Translations under genes and position numbers: made by a program
The notes under the pieces: model-generated
Database searches by the model: none
What the model was told of the DNA's origin: nothing
What the model saw: only the letters and a program-made list of their open reading frames with translations
Assembly (NCBI RefSeq): GCF_010548375.1
Contig: NZ_JAAGLY010000006.1
Span: 1 to 64,000 of the forward strand
Reading direction: 5' to 3'
DNA: 64,000 nt
Source: Streptomyces sp. SID13726
Lineage (GTDB): Bacteria; Actinomycetota; Actinomycetes; Streptomycetales; Streptomycetaceae
Shown here: positions 23,718 to 32,767 of the stretch, piece after piece
Layout: every line of letters starts with the position of its first letter
Position numbering within the stretch: the stretch's first letter is position 1

Positions 23718-26299
23718 GCGGTGGCCTCGGGCGGCGCCAGCGGGGTCACCGTGACCTGGTCGATGACGGGGGCGTAGGCCGAGCGCTGACCGTGCTCGTT
23801 CCTGGAGTCGCCCGCGAAGTCGGGGAGTTCGTCGGCGGTGAAGGTGAGGGTGTTGAGGCCCGGGCGCAGGGTGACGGGCACGGACAGGTCCCAGAAGTTG
23901 TTGAAGTGGAAGGTGGTCGGGAACAGGGCACGGTGCGGCCCGGCGCCGTTGACGGAGATGTCGACGTGGCGGCAGACCGGGTCCGGGTTGTAGTGGGTGG
24001 AGGGCGGCTGCTCGCCGTTGGAGTAGCGGATCGTCAGCGCGTGGCGTCCGGCGTGCTCCGCGGTGACGGTCAGGGTGAGCGCGTTGGCGGGTCCGGCGCC
24101 GACGCCGTCGACTGCCTTGCCGCCCACGGCGTACGGGTACGCGGTCACCTTCGCCGCCCCGGTCAGCACGCCGTCCTCGGCGCCGTACACGGCCGTCGGC
24201 AGCAGTCCGCGTGAGGGCGCGACCCGCAGGCGGTCCACCATGAGCCGGTCCGAAGTGCCGGTGACCGTCACCTTGTTGACGCCGCCGGCCAGGAACAGCG
24301 GTACGGCGCCGCGCTCGACGCGTCCGACGTCCTCGCCGTTCACGCTGAGCACGCCCTCACCGGGGCCGAGGAGGTCGACGGTCACGGACGCCTCGCCGTC
24401 GTCGGCCGCGTGCGCCCAGAAGGTGACGGTGCCGCCGCGCGGGAGCACGGCGACTCCGGGCCCCGAGGCGCCGCGGTGGGCGTGGCTGACCCGGGCCCCG
24501 CCGCCGAGGTCCGCGAACTCGGCGTCGTACAGCGAGGTTTCGTCCTCGCCGCGCAGCACTAGGTCCAGCTTGTCGACAACGGCGTCGCCCTTGGTGACCC
24601 CGAGGTCGGGGTCCTGGGCGGCGAGGGTGATGCGGTGCGCTCCCGCGGTCAGCTGGACGCGGGTGTCGGTGTGCCCCCACACCGCCGGCTTGTAGCCGAG
24701 CGGCAGGCGCAGTTCGCGCGGATTCTCGCCGTCGACGCGCAGGAAGACGTTGGTGGGGCCCTGTTCGCGCACCAGGTCGGCGAGGTTGTGGGAGCCCGCG
24801 AAGACGACGACGTCGTACGTGCCGTCCAGCGGGACCTCGACGTCGAAGGCGAGGACTCCGTCGGAGCCGGTGCGCAGCCCGCCCACGTGGTAGCCGCCGG
24901 AGGTGGCGAACCGGTCGACGGCGGTCGGGGACCCCTCGGGCCCGTTCTTCGAGTAGCCGCCGCCGGTGTAGGTGGCGTCCTCGGCCTCGTAGGTGCCTCT
25001 CCAGCGCACCGCGGGCGGCAGGGAGGCGGCGCCGTTGCCGCCCGGCGAGAGGATCACCTGGTAGGCGGACATCGCGTCGAGGCCGGTCAAGGGGATCGTC
25101 ACCGTCCCTTCGGAGACTGGCAGTTCCTCGTCCCGCAGCCGCAACGGCTGTTCACCGGAGCCGACTTGACCCGTCCAGGGGATCTCGACGAGCCGCATGT
25201 GGACCATGTCGCCGAACACGTCCGCGTCCACGCCCGCGAAGACCACGTCCGCGGCACCGACCGCACCGCCGAACAGGGCCCGCGCCTGCCGCTTCTCCCG
25301 GTCCAGCGTGGCCACGCCCTGAAGGGTGTACTGCACGTTGGGGTGCGGGGCGGCGACCCGCACGGTGTTCCCGGTCAGCCGGCCGTAGGCGTTGTACAGC
25401 CACCACTGGCCGTTGGCCTTGTTCGCCTCCACCGCCGAGTCGTTGAGGTTGCCGGCGATGTTCCAGTAGGCCAGGTCGGCGTCGACCTTCGACTCCTCGA
25501 TCGCGGCGATCCACTGGATCATCTGGCCGGGCACGGAGACGTGGTAGTTGTGCGCGTACTCGTTGATGTTGACCGGCAGCGGGCCGATGCCCAACTCCCT
25601 TTCCAGTTCGCGGTACTCGGCGATGTTGGTGCGGACCTCGGCGGGCGAGGACAGCTCGTGCCAGGTGACGATGTCGGGCAGCACGTCGTGCGCCTTGGCG
25701 AACTCCAGGAAGTCCCGCACCTCGGGGTACAGGACGCAGGTGTTGGGTCCGGCCACGCGGGCGTCCGGGTCGAGGTCCTTGATGAGGCTGTACGCGGCTT
25801 CCCAGGCGGCGAAGTAGTGGTCGGGCTCGGTCCGCCAGGAGACCCGGTCGTAGCTCCACTCCCCCTCGCCGAACATGTTGCCCTCGGGCTCGTTGAACGG
25901 CACGTACACGACGTGGGACTTCAACTCGCCCAGGGTCAGGACGTGTTCGACCTGGCGGCGGATCAGGTCCAGGTGTCCGGCGAGCCGCTCCTCGCCGGTG
26001 GCGCCGGGCCACTCGTAGGGGAAGCCGCGGTAGAAGTCGGTCAGATAGACGTAGACGTCCTTGCCGCCGGCCGCGACGAAGGGCGGCAGGATCTCCAGGG
26101 CGTCGCCGCCGGGGTGCTGGGTGCCGTCCTGGGCCTTGGTGGTCACCGTGCGCGGATACATGCCCTCGACCACCACCCGGCTGGGCACGCCGTCGCCGTA
26201 GAGGCCGTAGAGCGTGCCGCTGGCTCCGCCATGGAAGGGGCCGGTCTCCGTGCCGAGGTCGATGATCAGCTGGTCGGGGGCGGGGCCTTCGACTGCCAC
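23714..26299 (-). CDS. GH-A clan glycoside hydrolase with C-terminal CBM6/35-like modules
   Basis: An 861-residue multidomain protein. The N-terminal half is a TIM barrel with an acid/base Glu in VPFNEPEGNMFGE and a probable nucleophile Glu in VNINEYAHN, the clan GH-A arrangement. The second half carries carbohydrate-binding-type beta-sandwich modules, for example YEAEDATYTGGGYSKN with VDKLDLVLRG, and a last module beginning YGAEDGVLTGAAKV. No signal peptide is seen, so it may act inside the cell on imported oligosaccharides. GTG 26299 is preferred: AGGA is eight bases upstream, whereas for ATG 26308 the AAGG touches the start codon. A promoter plus operator lies immediately upstream. Confidence 0.75.
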   Translation of the reverse strand: MAVEGPAPDQLIIDLGTETGPFHGGASGTLYGLYGDGVPSRVVVEGMYPRTVTTKAQDGTQHPGGDALEILPPFVAAGGKDVYVYLTDFYRGFPYEWPGATGEERLAGHLDLIRRQVEHVLTLGELKSHVVYVPFNEPEGNMFGEGEWSYDRVSWRTEPDHYFAAWEAAYSLIKDLDPDARVAGPNTCVLYPEVRDFLEFAKAHDVLPDIVTWHELSSPAEVRTNIAEYRELERELGIGPLPVNINEYAHNYHVSVPGQMIQWIAAIEESKVDADLAYWNIAGNLNDSAVEANKANGQWWLYNAYGRLTGNTVRVAAPHPNVQYTLQGVATLDREKRQARALFGGAVGAADVVFAGVDADVFGDMVHMRLVEIPWTGQVGSGEQPLRLRDEELPVSEGTVTIPLTGLDAMSAYQVILSPGGNGAASLPPAVRWRGTYEAEDATYTGGGYSKNGPEGSPTAVDRFATSGGYHVGGLRTGSDGVLAFDVEVPLDGTYDVVVFAGSHNLADLVREQGPTNVFLRVDGENPRELRLPLGYKPAVWGHTDTRVQLTAGAHRITLAAQDPDLGVTKGDAVVDKLDLVLRGEDETSLYDAEFADLGGGARVSHAHRGASGPGVAVLPRGGTVTFWAHAADDGEASVTVDLLGPGEGVLSVNGEDVGRVERGAVPLFLAGGVNKVTVTGTSDRLMVDRLRVAPSRGLLPTAVYGAEDGVLTGAAKVTAYPYAVGGKAVDGVGAGPANALTLTVTAEHAGRHALTIRYSNGEQPPSTHYNPDPVCRHVDISVNGAGPHRALFPTTFHFNNFWDLSVPVTLRPGLNTLTFTADELPDFAGDSRNEHGQRSAYAPVIDQVTVTPLAPPEATA

Positions 26300-26332
26300 G
26301 GCGTCCATCCTTCGTTCGACATTCCGTACGCC

Positions 26333-26389
26333 GGTCGGTGATCCGCACCGACCTGGACGAACGTAGAAAGCGCATACGCGCCGCGTCAA
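26333..26389 (-). promoter_or_regulatory. Promoter and operator of the GH-A glycosidase gene
   Basis: Minus-strand -35 TTGACG (26384-26389) and -10 TACGTT (26360-26365), 18 bases apart. A perfect palindrome GGTCGGTG-ATCCG-CACCGACC (26333-26353) covers the expected transcription start. This is a classic repressor position, probably substrate-induced (LacI or GntR type); no regulator gene is adjacent. Confidence 0.65.
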
Positions 26390-26441
26390 CAGGCCGAGGG
26401 GTGCGAGATTTCCGTCACCGCAGGTCGGGGCGGTCCGACTG

Positions 26442-26981
26442 TCAGGCCCGGAGCGCTCCCAGGCCGCCCTCCAGCCGCCCGAGCAGCTCACCGAGCCGGG
26501 CGGCCAGCTCGTCCTGCGCCTCCGGGGGCAGCACGGACAGGACGGCCGTCTCGTACGCCAGCTGCTCGGGCAGGATGCCGTCGACCAGGTCGCGCCCCGC
26601 GTCGGTGAGCCGGAGGTGGGCGACCCGGCGGTCCCGGGTGTCGACCCGGCGCTCCACCAGGCCTCGCTCGGTCAGCAGCTTGAGGCGCTTGGTGACGGCG
26701 GCGCCCGAGGAGAAGGTCTCGCGGGCCAGGTCGCCGGGGGTGAGTTCGTGCCCGGTGCGGCGCAGGGCGCCGAGCAGGTCGAACTCGGGGCGGCTGAGCC
26801 CGGCCCGGCGCAGAGGTGCGTCCTCGGCCTGCTGGAGGAGGGCGGCACAGCGGTTGACGCGCCCGATGATCTCCATGGGACCGGTGTCGAGGCCCGGGTG
26901 GACGGTCTGCCACTGGCGGACGACCGCGGCGACCGTGTCGGTTCTCGTCGGGTCCGCCGGGCGTCCGTTCGGTGCCGTCAT
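26442..26981 (-). CDS. MarR family transcriptional regulator
   Basis: A 179-residue winged-helix repressor. The HTH is LTPGDLARETFSSGAAVTKRLKLLTERGLVERRVDTRDRRVAHLRLTD split over residues about 83-130, with the DxRDRR wing typical of MarR. It overlaps the FUSC membrane gene by four bases (ATGA) and is cotranscribed after it, so it most likely controls that exporter in response to an aromatic or other small ligand. Palindromes in the FUSC promoter are the likely operators. Confidence 0.9.
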   Translation of the reverse strand: MTAPNGRPADPTRTDTVAAVVRQWQTVHPGLDTGPMEIIGRVNRCAALLQQAEDAPLRRAGLSRPEFDLLGALRRTGHELTPGDLARETFSSGAAVTKRLKLLTERGLVERRVDTRDRRVAHLRLTDAGRDLVDGILPEQLAYETAVLSVLPPEAQDELAARLGELLGRLEGGLGALRA

Positions 26982-28591
26982 GGGCCTGAGCCCTCCGCTC
27001 TGTGGTGCCGGATCGTCGCGGCGAGCGTACGGTGTCCGGCCTGCTCGGCGTGCACGACCCTCTCCTCGGGCAGGGCCCGCTGCCACCATTCGCCGGACGC
27101 GGCCTCGACGGTGACGCGCAGGTCCGCAAGGGCGGCGGCGAGGGCGCGGCGGGCCGAGTCCAGGGCGCCGGGTTCCGGCCGCGGCTCCGCGAGGAGGCGG
27201 GCGGTGCGCTCGCGGGCACTCTCCACGGCGGCCAGCGCGTCCTCGACCCGGTCGCCCGCGCGCCGGTTGGTGACGGCCACGGCGGCGGCGAATCCGACCA
27301 GCGCGCCGACGAGGGTGTCGACGACCCGCTCGGTGATCAGCCGCCCGGGCTCCTGATATCCGGCGAACTCGGTGATGAGCAGTGCCATCGGGGTCACGCA
27401 GATGCTGCCGAGCCAGTAGTTGCGCCCGATGAGCGCCTCGGCACCGAAGTTGAGAGCCAGGCAGCACAGCACGAGGGCCGCCGGGCCGAGGTGGGCCAGC
27501 GGGACCACGGCGGCGAACACGAGGACACCGAGGAGGTTGCCCACGACCCGCTGGACGCCCCGGCTCCAGGTGAGCGTGACGTTGGCCTGGTACAGGGAGG
27601 CCGCGGTGACCAGGGCCCAGTAGGGGCGGCCGATGCCGAGCGCCAGGGAGGCGTAGCCGGCGAGCGCGCAGCCCAGGGCGGTGCGTACGGCGATCGGGGC
27701 GAGCGTGTGCCACAACGGGCGGGCGGACACGGCGAGTTCGAGGTCCACGCCGAGGAGTTCGTCGTCGTGGGCCACCTGTGGGACGGGCCCGGTGCCGCGC
27801 AGGTCACGGGCCCAGGCGCGCAGTCGGCGTGGGTCCGCGTCGGCGGGGGCGGCGAGGGCGACCTCGGCGCGGACGACGAGGCGTTCGAGGGCGCGCCGGG
27901 TCCCGGAGCGGGTGCCCGCGGAGAGGAGGGCCTGCCAGGCGGCGAGGACAGCGGAGTGGGCGGTGCCGCCGGTCCTGGGGTGCGGGTTCTCGGCGTACGC
28001 GGCGGTCGCGTCGAGCGCCTGGGCGGTGGCCCGGCGTTCCGGCCCGTGGGGACGCAGCAGTCCGGGCGCCATGCCGACCAGCCAGGCCCAGGCGCCCGCC
28101 GCGAGGGCCAGGGCCAGATGTCCTGGGACCTGGCCGAGGGTCTGCGGGGCGAACAGGGCGGCGGAGCTGATGAAGGTGAGCACCACATGGCCGGGCGGGC
28201 CGATCCGGGCCGCGTCGCACAGCGTCTTCTGCACGGCCGCCACCAGCGCGCCGACGGTGACCAGCACCACGGCGTCGGCCGTGAGCGAAGCGGCGACCAG
28301 GCCGACGGCGAGGCCCGCCACCATGCCGAGCACGACCCGGGCCAGGGCGCGGGCCCGGGCGGCGTAGGGCCGGTTGTGGGCGTACAGCGCGCACAGCGAC
28401 CCGGCCATGGTGTACATCGCCAGGTCGAGGCGGCCGAGGGCGAGCAGGGTCAGGTTGGGCGGGGCGACCGCGACGACCACGCTCAGGGCGGGCTTGAACC
28501 AGATGTCGGAGGGCCTGCCGAGGCGCAGCACGCCGGCCAGCGGGAGACGACGGACGCGCGGGGTGTCGATGACGGGGGTCGCACTGCTCAT
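26978..28591 (-). CDS. FUSC family membrane protein (aromatic-acid exporter-like)
   Basis: A 537-residue protein with two clusters of hydrophobic helices (about residues 30-185 and 300-420) separated and followed by soluble regions, the FUSC/AaeB layout. FUSC proteins export aromatic acids such as fusaric or p-hydroxybenzoic acid. The second cluster includes TALGCALAGYASLALGIGRPYWALV and QRVVGNLLGVLVFAAV. The downstream MarR gene overlaps it. A second FUSC protein, not linked to a MarR gene, is at 55099. Confidence 0.85.
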   Translation of the reverse strand: MSSATPVIDTPRVRRLPLAGVLRLGRPSDIWFKPALSVVVAVAPPNLTLLALGRLDLAMYTMAGSLCALYAHNRPYAARARALARVVLGMVAGLAVGLVAASLTADAVVLVTVGALVAAVQKTLCDAARIGPPGHVVLTFISSAALFAPQTLGQVPGHLALALAAGAWAWLVGMAPGLLRPHGPERRATAQALDATAAYAENPHPRTGGTAHSAVLAAWQALLSAGTRSGTRRALERLVVRAEVALAAPADADPRRLRAWARDLRGTGPVPQVAHDDELLGVDLELAVSARPLWHTLAPIAVRTALGCALAGYASLALGIGRPYWALVTAASLYQANVTLTWSRGVQRVVGNLLGVLVFAAVVPLAHLGPAALVLCCLALNFGAEALIGRNYWLGSICVTPMALLITEFAGYQEPGRLITERVVDTLVGALVGFAAAVAVTNRRAGDRVEDALAAVESARERTARLLAEPRPEPGALDSARRALAAALADLRVTVEAASGEWWQRALPEERVVHAEQAGHRTLAATIRHHRAEGSGP

Positions 28592-28596
28592 GACCC

Positions 28597-28625
28597 AACA
28601 CCTTAGCAGGTGTTTTACCAGTAAA
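28597..28625. promoter_or_regulatory. Tandem palindromes in the FUSC-marR promoter
   Basis: AACACCT-TAGC-AGGTGTT (28597-28614, perfect) is followed directly by TTTAC-CA-GTAAA (28614-28625, perfect). They begin six bases upstream of the FUSC start and are the best candidates for autoregulatory MarR binding. Confidence 0.6.
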
Positions 28626-28764
28626 CGATATGGTGACAGTGGCCCTGACCTGCCGTGCTCCGTCGCACGCTCCCCGCGTACACCCTTGCGCTCGATTGCG
28701 CGCCGCGTGGCAGGGGCATCCCTTGACCGTTCGCCGGACCGACCGTCGAGCGGGGGAGGTGCGC

Positions 28765-29295
28765 GTGCACGGACCGTCTTCGCCCGGCTGGCTGCTGGTG
28801 GCGCTCTGCGCGGCGACCGGGGCGTACTGCCTGCTGCGGATGCGCAGCAGCGTCGAGGAACAGCGCCGGGCCGCGGGCGGCGAGGCGCTGATGGGCTTCG
28901 GGATGGCCGCGATGGCCGTACCGGCCGCCGTGTTCACCCCGCCGTCCTGGGCCTGGCCGCTGTACTCGGTGGTGTTCGGCGCCGCCGCGGTGCGCGCGCT
29001 GTGGGCGGCACGCGACAGCTCCCACCATCTGCACCACCTGGTCGGGGCCTCTGCCATGGTCTACATGGCGGTGGCGATGGCGGTCTCCCCCGGCCACCAT
29101 GGCGGTGCGGGAGTGCCCGCCGTGACGGGCGTCCTGCTCCTCTACTTCACGGGATACGTCCTGCTGACCGGCGTCCGTCTCGTACCGGCGACCGCCGGTG
29201 GCGCGACCGTCGGCTGGAGCGACCGTCCCGAACTCGCGCGCGCGTGCCGGCTCTCGATGGGGATCGCGATGGTGGCCATGCTGCTCACGCTGTGA
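28765..29295 (+). CDS. DUF5134 membrane protein
   Basis: A 176-residue integral membrane protein with about five hydrophobic helices and a His-rich loop (SSHHLHHL, about residue 87, and SPGHHGG, about 112). DUF5134 is of unknown function and common in actinobacteria; His positions suggest metal binding, but that is inference. GTG 28765 is chosen because GGGGGAGG lies five bases upstream. Same direction as the M56 peptidase gene 112 bases downstream. Confidence 0.8.
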   Translation: MHGPSSPGWLLVALCAATGAYCLLRMRSSVEEQRRAAGGEALMGFGMAAMAVPAAVFTPPSWAWPLYSVVFGAAAVRALWAARDSSHHLHHLVGASAMVYMAVAMAVSPGHHGGAGVPAVTGVLLLYFTGYVLLTGVRLVPATAGGATVGWSDRPELARACRLSMGIAMVAMLLTL

Positions 29296-29407
29296 GGCGG
29301 GCCGCAGATGGATGAGGGGCTGCTCACGGCTCACGAAACCGTTGCCTGCGTCACTTTGGTCACGCGGACCGTACCCGTGAGCGGTGTCGCGCTCATAGGC
29401 TGCCTCC

Positions 29408-30340
29408 ATGATGCTCCCCGCGGCACTGTTGCTGCTCGGCGCCCTGACCGCCGTCGTCGCCCCCAGGCTGCTGGCGCGGGCGGACTGGTCGGACCGAGAA
29501 CCGGTGCTCGCGCTGTGGGTGTGGCAGTGCGCGGTGGCGGCGGTGCTGATGTGCTGCGTGCTGTCGATGACCCTGAGCGCGGCGGTGGCCTGGCAGGCGG
29601 TGCGCGGCCATGTGTTCGCCCCCGCGCCGCGCTCCGTGGTGGACGCCTACACGCTGGGCACGGCCGGTCCCTGGGCGGCCGCCCTGGCGACGGCGCTCGC
29701 GGCCGGTGGCGCGTGGACCGGCGCGATGCTGGTCCGAGAGGTCGTACGGTCCCGTAAGCGCCGTCGGCTGCGCCGGGCCGAACTCCTGCTCCGCGCGCCG
29801 GTGTTGCCCGGCGAGGAGACCGGGAGCCGGCTGGTGGTCCTGGAGGGCGAGCGGCCCGACGCGTGGTGGCTGCCGGGCCCGGAACCGAGGTTCGTCGTCA
29901 CCACGGCCGCGCTCCGCCGCCTGAAGGGCAGGCAGTTGGACGCCCTGGTCGCCCACGAGGAGGGGCACGCGCAGGCCCGGCACGACTGGCTGCTGCACTG
30001 CTCGGCCGCGCTGGCGGGCGGGTTCCCGCAGGTGCCGGTCTTCGCGGGGTTCCGCGACGAGATGCACCGGCTGGTCGAGTTGGCGGCCGACGACATGGCC
30101 TCACGCCGGTTCGGCCGCCTGACGACCGCCCTCGCCCTGGTCGAACTCAACGAGGACCGGGGCGTGTTCGGCCCCTGCCCCACCCCGCACGGCCATGTCC
30201 CGCAGCGGGTGCACCGGTTGCTCACCCCGCCGGACCGGCTCACCGCGGGCCGCCGCCTGCGCCTAACCGCGACGGCGGCACTGGTGCCGGTGGTTCCAGT
30301 GCTGCTGGCGTTCGTGCCGGGGTTGCGGGCGCTGGGGTGA
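29408..30340 (+). CDS. M56 family membrane metallopeptidase
   Basis: A 310-residue membrane protease of the BlaR1/MecR1 family: three N-terminal hydrophobic helices, the zinc motif HEEGHA (HExxH, about residue 183), a downstream VELAADDMASRRFG segment supplying the third ligand, and a C-terminal helix. M56 proteases usually cut a BlaI-type repressor in response to a signal, but no BlaI gene is next to this one and there is no extracellular sensor domain. Partner unknown. Confidence 0.87.
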   Translation: MMLPAALLLLGALTAVVAPRLLARADWSDREPVLALWVWQCAVAAVLMCCVLSMTLSAAVAWQAVRGHVFAPAPRSVVDAYTLGTAGPWAAALATALAAGGAWTGAMLVREVVRSRKRRRLRRAELLLRAPVLPGEETGSRLVVLEGERPDAWWLPGPEPRFVVTTAALRRLKGRQLDALVAHEEGHAQARHDWLLHCSAALAGGFPQVPVFAGFRDEMHRLVELAADDMASRRFGRLTTALALVELNEDRGVFGPCPTPHGHVPQRVHRLLTPPDRLTAGRRLRLTATAALVPVVPVLLAFVPGLRALG

Positions 30341-30617
30341 CGGAGGGCGGCGGGGGTCCTTGTGGAGCGCTGAGGTAGCGGAGAGTGGCCGGGGTCCGTG
30401 TGGAACGCCGCCAGGGACGCGGGCGGACCGGCATCGCCCGCTGCGGCGGACCCACGTCAGCCGCTGCGGGCGGGGGCGGGCGGACCTGCATCAGCCGCTG
30501 CGGGCGGGGTTCCTGCTAGCCCCGGCCGCCCTCCCCGCGCCCGCGTGAATCACCGCGATCGGCATCTCCATGCCCCGGGATTCGCCTCACGCCGCACCGG
30601 TCGGCGAGGATCGCAGT
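30341..30617. other. Intergenic region with degenerate GC-rich repeats
   Basis: TCAGCCGCTGCGGGCGGG occurs at 30457 and again at 30491 (34-base period), with a weaker third copy before 30445. There is no convincing gene. A promoter for the PAP2 gene is not recognisable apart from CAGTAT just before its start. Confidence 0.55.
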
Positions 30618-31289
30618 ATGCACACGCCGTCCGTCGACTCCCCGCCCCGCCCTCCGGAGCACCGGGCCGCCGCTCGCGCGACCGGTGTCCTGGCCCTGTG
30701 CTCGGTGCTGCTGCTCGTCCTGGTCGTGGCCGAGTGGGGGCCGCTGCTGACCGTGGACGGCGACATCGCCGACACCACGCACCGCTGGGCCGTCGACGAT
30801 CCAGGGCTGACCCACGCCTTCCGCATCCTCACGGACTGGGTGTGGGACCCCTGGACGATGCGTGCCCTGTGCGCCGTGGCGGTGATCTGGCTGGTGTGGC
30901 GCCACAACGCCCGCTGGACCGCCGTATGGCTGGCGGCCACATGTGCGCTGGGCACACTGGTCCAGCAGGTCCTCAAGGCGGCGGTCGGCCGTGAACGCCC
31001 CGTCTGGCCCGACCCGGTGGACTCCGCCCACTTCGCCGCCTACCCCTCGGGCCACGCCCTGACGGCCACGGTGGTCTGCGGCCTCCTCCTGTGGCTCCTC
31101 CACCACTACGGCGCCGGCCCCGCCCTGCGCCGCACCGCCCTCTCCCTCACCGTGATCTCCGTCGTCGGCGTGGGCCTGACCCGCATCTGGCTGGGCGTCC
31201 ACTGGCCCTCCGACGTCCTCGGCGGCTGGCTCCTGGGCGCGATGCTGGTGACCCTGGCGATCCTGGTCCACCAGCGCTACCGAGCGTGA
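30618..31289 (+). CDS. PAP2 family phosphatase
   Basis: A 223-residue integral membrane phosphatase with the three PAP2 motifs: KAAVGRERP (KxxxxxxRP), YPSGHALTAT (PSGH) and SVVGVGLTRIWLGVHWPSDV (SRxxxxxHxxxD with a variant first residue). About six helices. Substrate could be undecaprenyl pyrophosphate, phosphatidate or a similar lipid phosphate. The stop codon overlaps the next gene's GTG. Confidence 0.9.
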   Translation: MHTPSVDSPPRPPEHRAAARATGVLALCSVLLLVLVVAEWGPLLTVDGDIADTTHRWAVDDPGLTHAFRILTDWVWDPWTMRALCAVAVIWLVWRHNARWTAVWLAATCALGTLVQQVLKAAVGRERPVWPDPVDSAHFAAYPSGHALTATVVCGLLLWLLHHYGAGPALRRTALSLTVISVVGVGLTRIWLGVHWPSDVLGGWLLGAMLVTLAILVHQRYRA

Positions 31290-31822
31290 GCGACGGGGCG
31301 AGCGTGAGCGACGGCCCGAGACGGGCCTACCGGTATGTGGGTCCGCCCGAACTGCGGTCGGCGGTACGGCCGGACAGCGCGGGCCGGCTCGTTCGCTCCG
31401 CCGCCGACCTGACCGCCTGGCTGTCCGTGCGCGGGCGGGCCGAGGCCGAGGAGCCGTTCACCTTCGTCGTCGCGCTCGACGGACTCCTGCGGCTCGCGCC
31501 CCGCAGGAGCGAGCACGTGGCGTGCGCCGGCGGTGCGGACGTCCTGGCCGCCGGCGAGATGGGTTTCCGCCGGGTGCCGGGCGGCTGGGCCGTTCATGAG
31601 GTCACCAACCACTCCACCGGCTACTGCCCGGACCTCGATTCATGGCAGGCGGTCGCTCGCGCTCTCGACCGGGCCGGTGTCGCACACCCCGGGCGCTTCA
31701 CCCACGAGGTGGTGTTCCGGCGCTGCGAGGAGTGCGGGGAGCGGTCGATCGTGCGCGAGGGGGACTTCGTCTGCGTGTTCTGCGGGCGTGATCTTCCCGT
31801 CGCCTGGAACGCGGGACCGTAA
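31286..31822 (+). CDS. Zinc-ribbon-ended hypothetical protein
   Basis: A 178-residue protein not assigned to a named family. The C-terminus has two CxxC pairs in RRCEECGERS and FVCVFCGRDLP, so it should bind one zinc ion. The middle reads ALDGLLRLAPRRSEHVACAGG and WAVHEVTNHSTGYCPD, a pattern I recall from Streptomyces hypothetical proteins with a beta-rich N-terminal domain. GTG 31286 overlaps the PAP2 stop (GTGA); GTG 31304 is an alternative. It is nine bases before a HAD hydrolase gene and is probably cotranscribed. Confidence 0.7.
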   Translation: MSDGASVSDGPRRAYRYVGPPELRSAVRPDSAGRLVRSAADLTAWLSVRGRAEAEEPFTFVVALDGLLRLAPRRSEHVACAGGADVLAAGEMGFRRVPGGWAVHEVTNHSTGYCPDLDSWQAVARALDRAGVAHPGRFTHEVVFRRCEECGERSIVREGDFVCVFCGRDLPVAWNAGP

Positions 31823-31831
31823 GATCGTCGT

Positions 31832-32524
31832 ATGACTGCCGTGCTGTTCGACTTCTCGGGGACCCTCTTCCGGATCGAGTCCACCGAGTCCTGGCTGCGG
31901 GCCGTTCTCGACGCGGCGGGACTCACCCTGGCCGAGGCTGAACTCACGCGGGCCGCAGGGGAGTTGGAGAGGGCGGGGGCACTGCCCGGTGGGGCCGCAC
32001 CCGGAGTGGTGTTGCCGGACGAGGTCGCCGCCGTGTGGGGTGTGCGGGACGAGAGCGCCGAGTCGCACCGGGCCGCCTACACCGGGCTCTCGCGGCTGGT
32101 TCCGCTGCCGGACCCCGGCCTGCACGACGCGCTGTACGAACGGCACATGTCCCCCGCGGCCTGGCAGCCGTACCCCGATGCCGCCGAGGTGCTGCGCACG
32201 TTGCGCGAGCGTGGGATCGGGGTGGGCGTGGTCAGCAACATCGGCTGGGATCTGCGGCCGGTCTTCCGCGCGCACGGGCTCGACCCGTACGTCGACGCGT
32301 ATGTGCTGTCGTACGAGCACGGCGTCCAGAAGCCGGACCCCCGGCTGTTCAAGACCGCCTGCACCGCGCTCGGCGTGGAGCCCGGGGACGTCCTGATGGT
32401 CGGCGACGACCGGCGGGCGGACGGCGGCGCGGCGGCCCTGGGCTGCGGGGTGCACTTCGTGGACCACCTGCCGGTGACGCGGCGACCCGACGGGCTTCGG
32501 CCGGTTCTCGACCTGGTGCGCTGA
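31832..32524 (+). CDS. HAD family hydrolase
   Basis: A 230-residue haloacid-dehalogenase-type phosphatase. Motif I is LFDFSGTLF, which has Ser where many HADs have a second Asp; motif II lies in VGVVSNIGWDL; motif III is the lysine in HGVQKPDPRLF; motif IV is MVGDDRRADG. The DFSGT motif is common in REG-2/HDHD3-like members. Substrate unknown. Last gene of the PAP2-zinc-ribbon-HAD group. Confidence 0.88.
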   Translation: MTAVLFDFSGTLFRIESTESWLRAVLDAAGLTLAEAELTRAAGELERAGALPGGAAPGVVLPDEVAAVWGVRDESAESHRAAYTGLSRLVPLPDPGLHDALYERHMSPAAWQPYPDAAEVLRTLRERGIGVGVVSNIGWDLRPVFRAHGLDPYVDAYVLSYEHGVQKPDPRLFKTACTALGVEPGDVLMVGDDRRADGGAAALGCGVHFVDHLPVTRRPDGLRPVLDLVR

Positions 32525-32728
32525 GCGCCAAGCCCTCACATCAGCGCCCCGGCCCCGGCCGCGGCCCCAAAAAATCATGGCCGAAAACCGGGTGGTCACC
32601 CCGTCCAGAAAGTCGCCTGAGGACACCACTGGGGCGTATGCTCGCCCACCCTGGACGATCCCCCGCGTCGCCCAGAGCAGGCGGCAGCCCCGACCAGGCC
32701 GTGAAAGGGCCGGTCCGGACGCGCTGAG

Positions 32729-32747
32729 TATAGTTGGCTGATAGCCA
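32729..32747 (+). promoter_or_regulatory. -10 box and operator of the tetR gene
   Basis: TATAGT (32729-32734) is followed at once by the palindrome TGGCT-GAT-AGCCA (32735-32747), 20 bases before the start codon. Best read as autorepression by the encoded TetR protein. No good -35 is seen. Confidence 0.6.
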
Positions 32748-32767
32748 GTCAACGCAGGAGTTACAGC

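Noticed and set aside
32525..32767. Possible short gene between the HAD and tetR genes
   Set aside because: Plus- and minus-strand frames here lack a ribosome site, codon bias and recognisable motifs. Only the tetR promoter and operator are supported.
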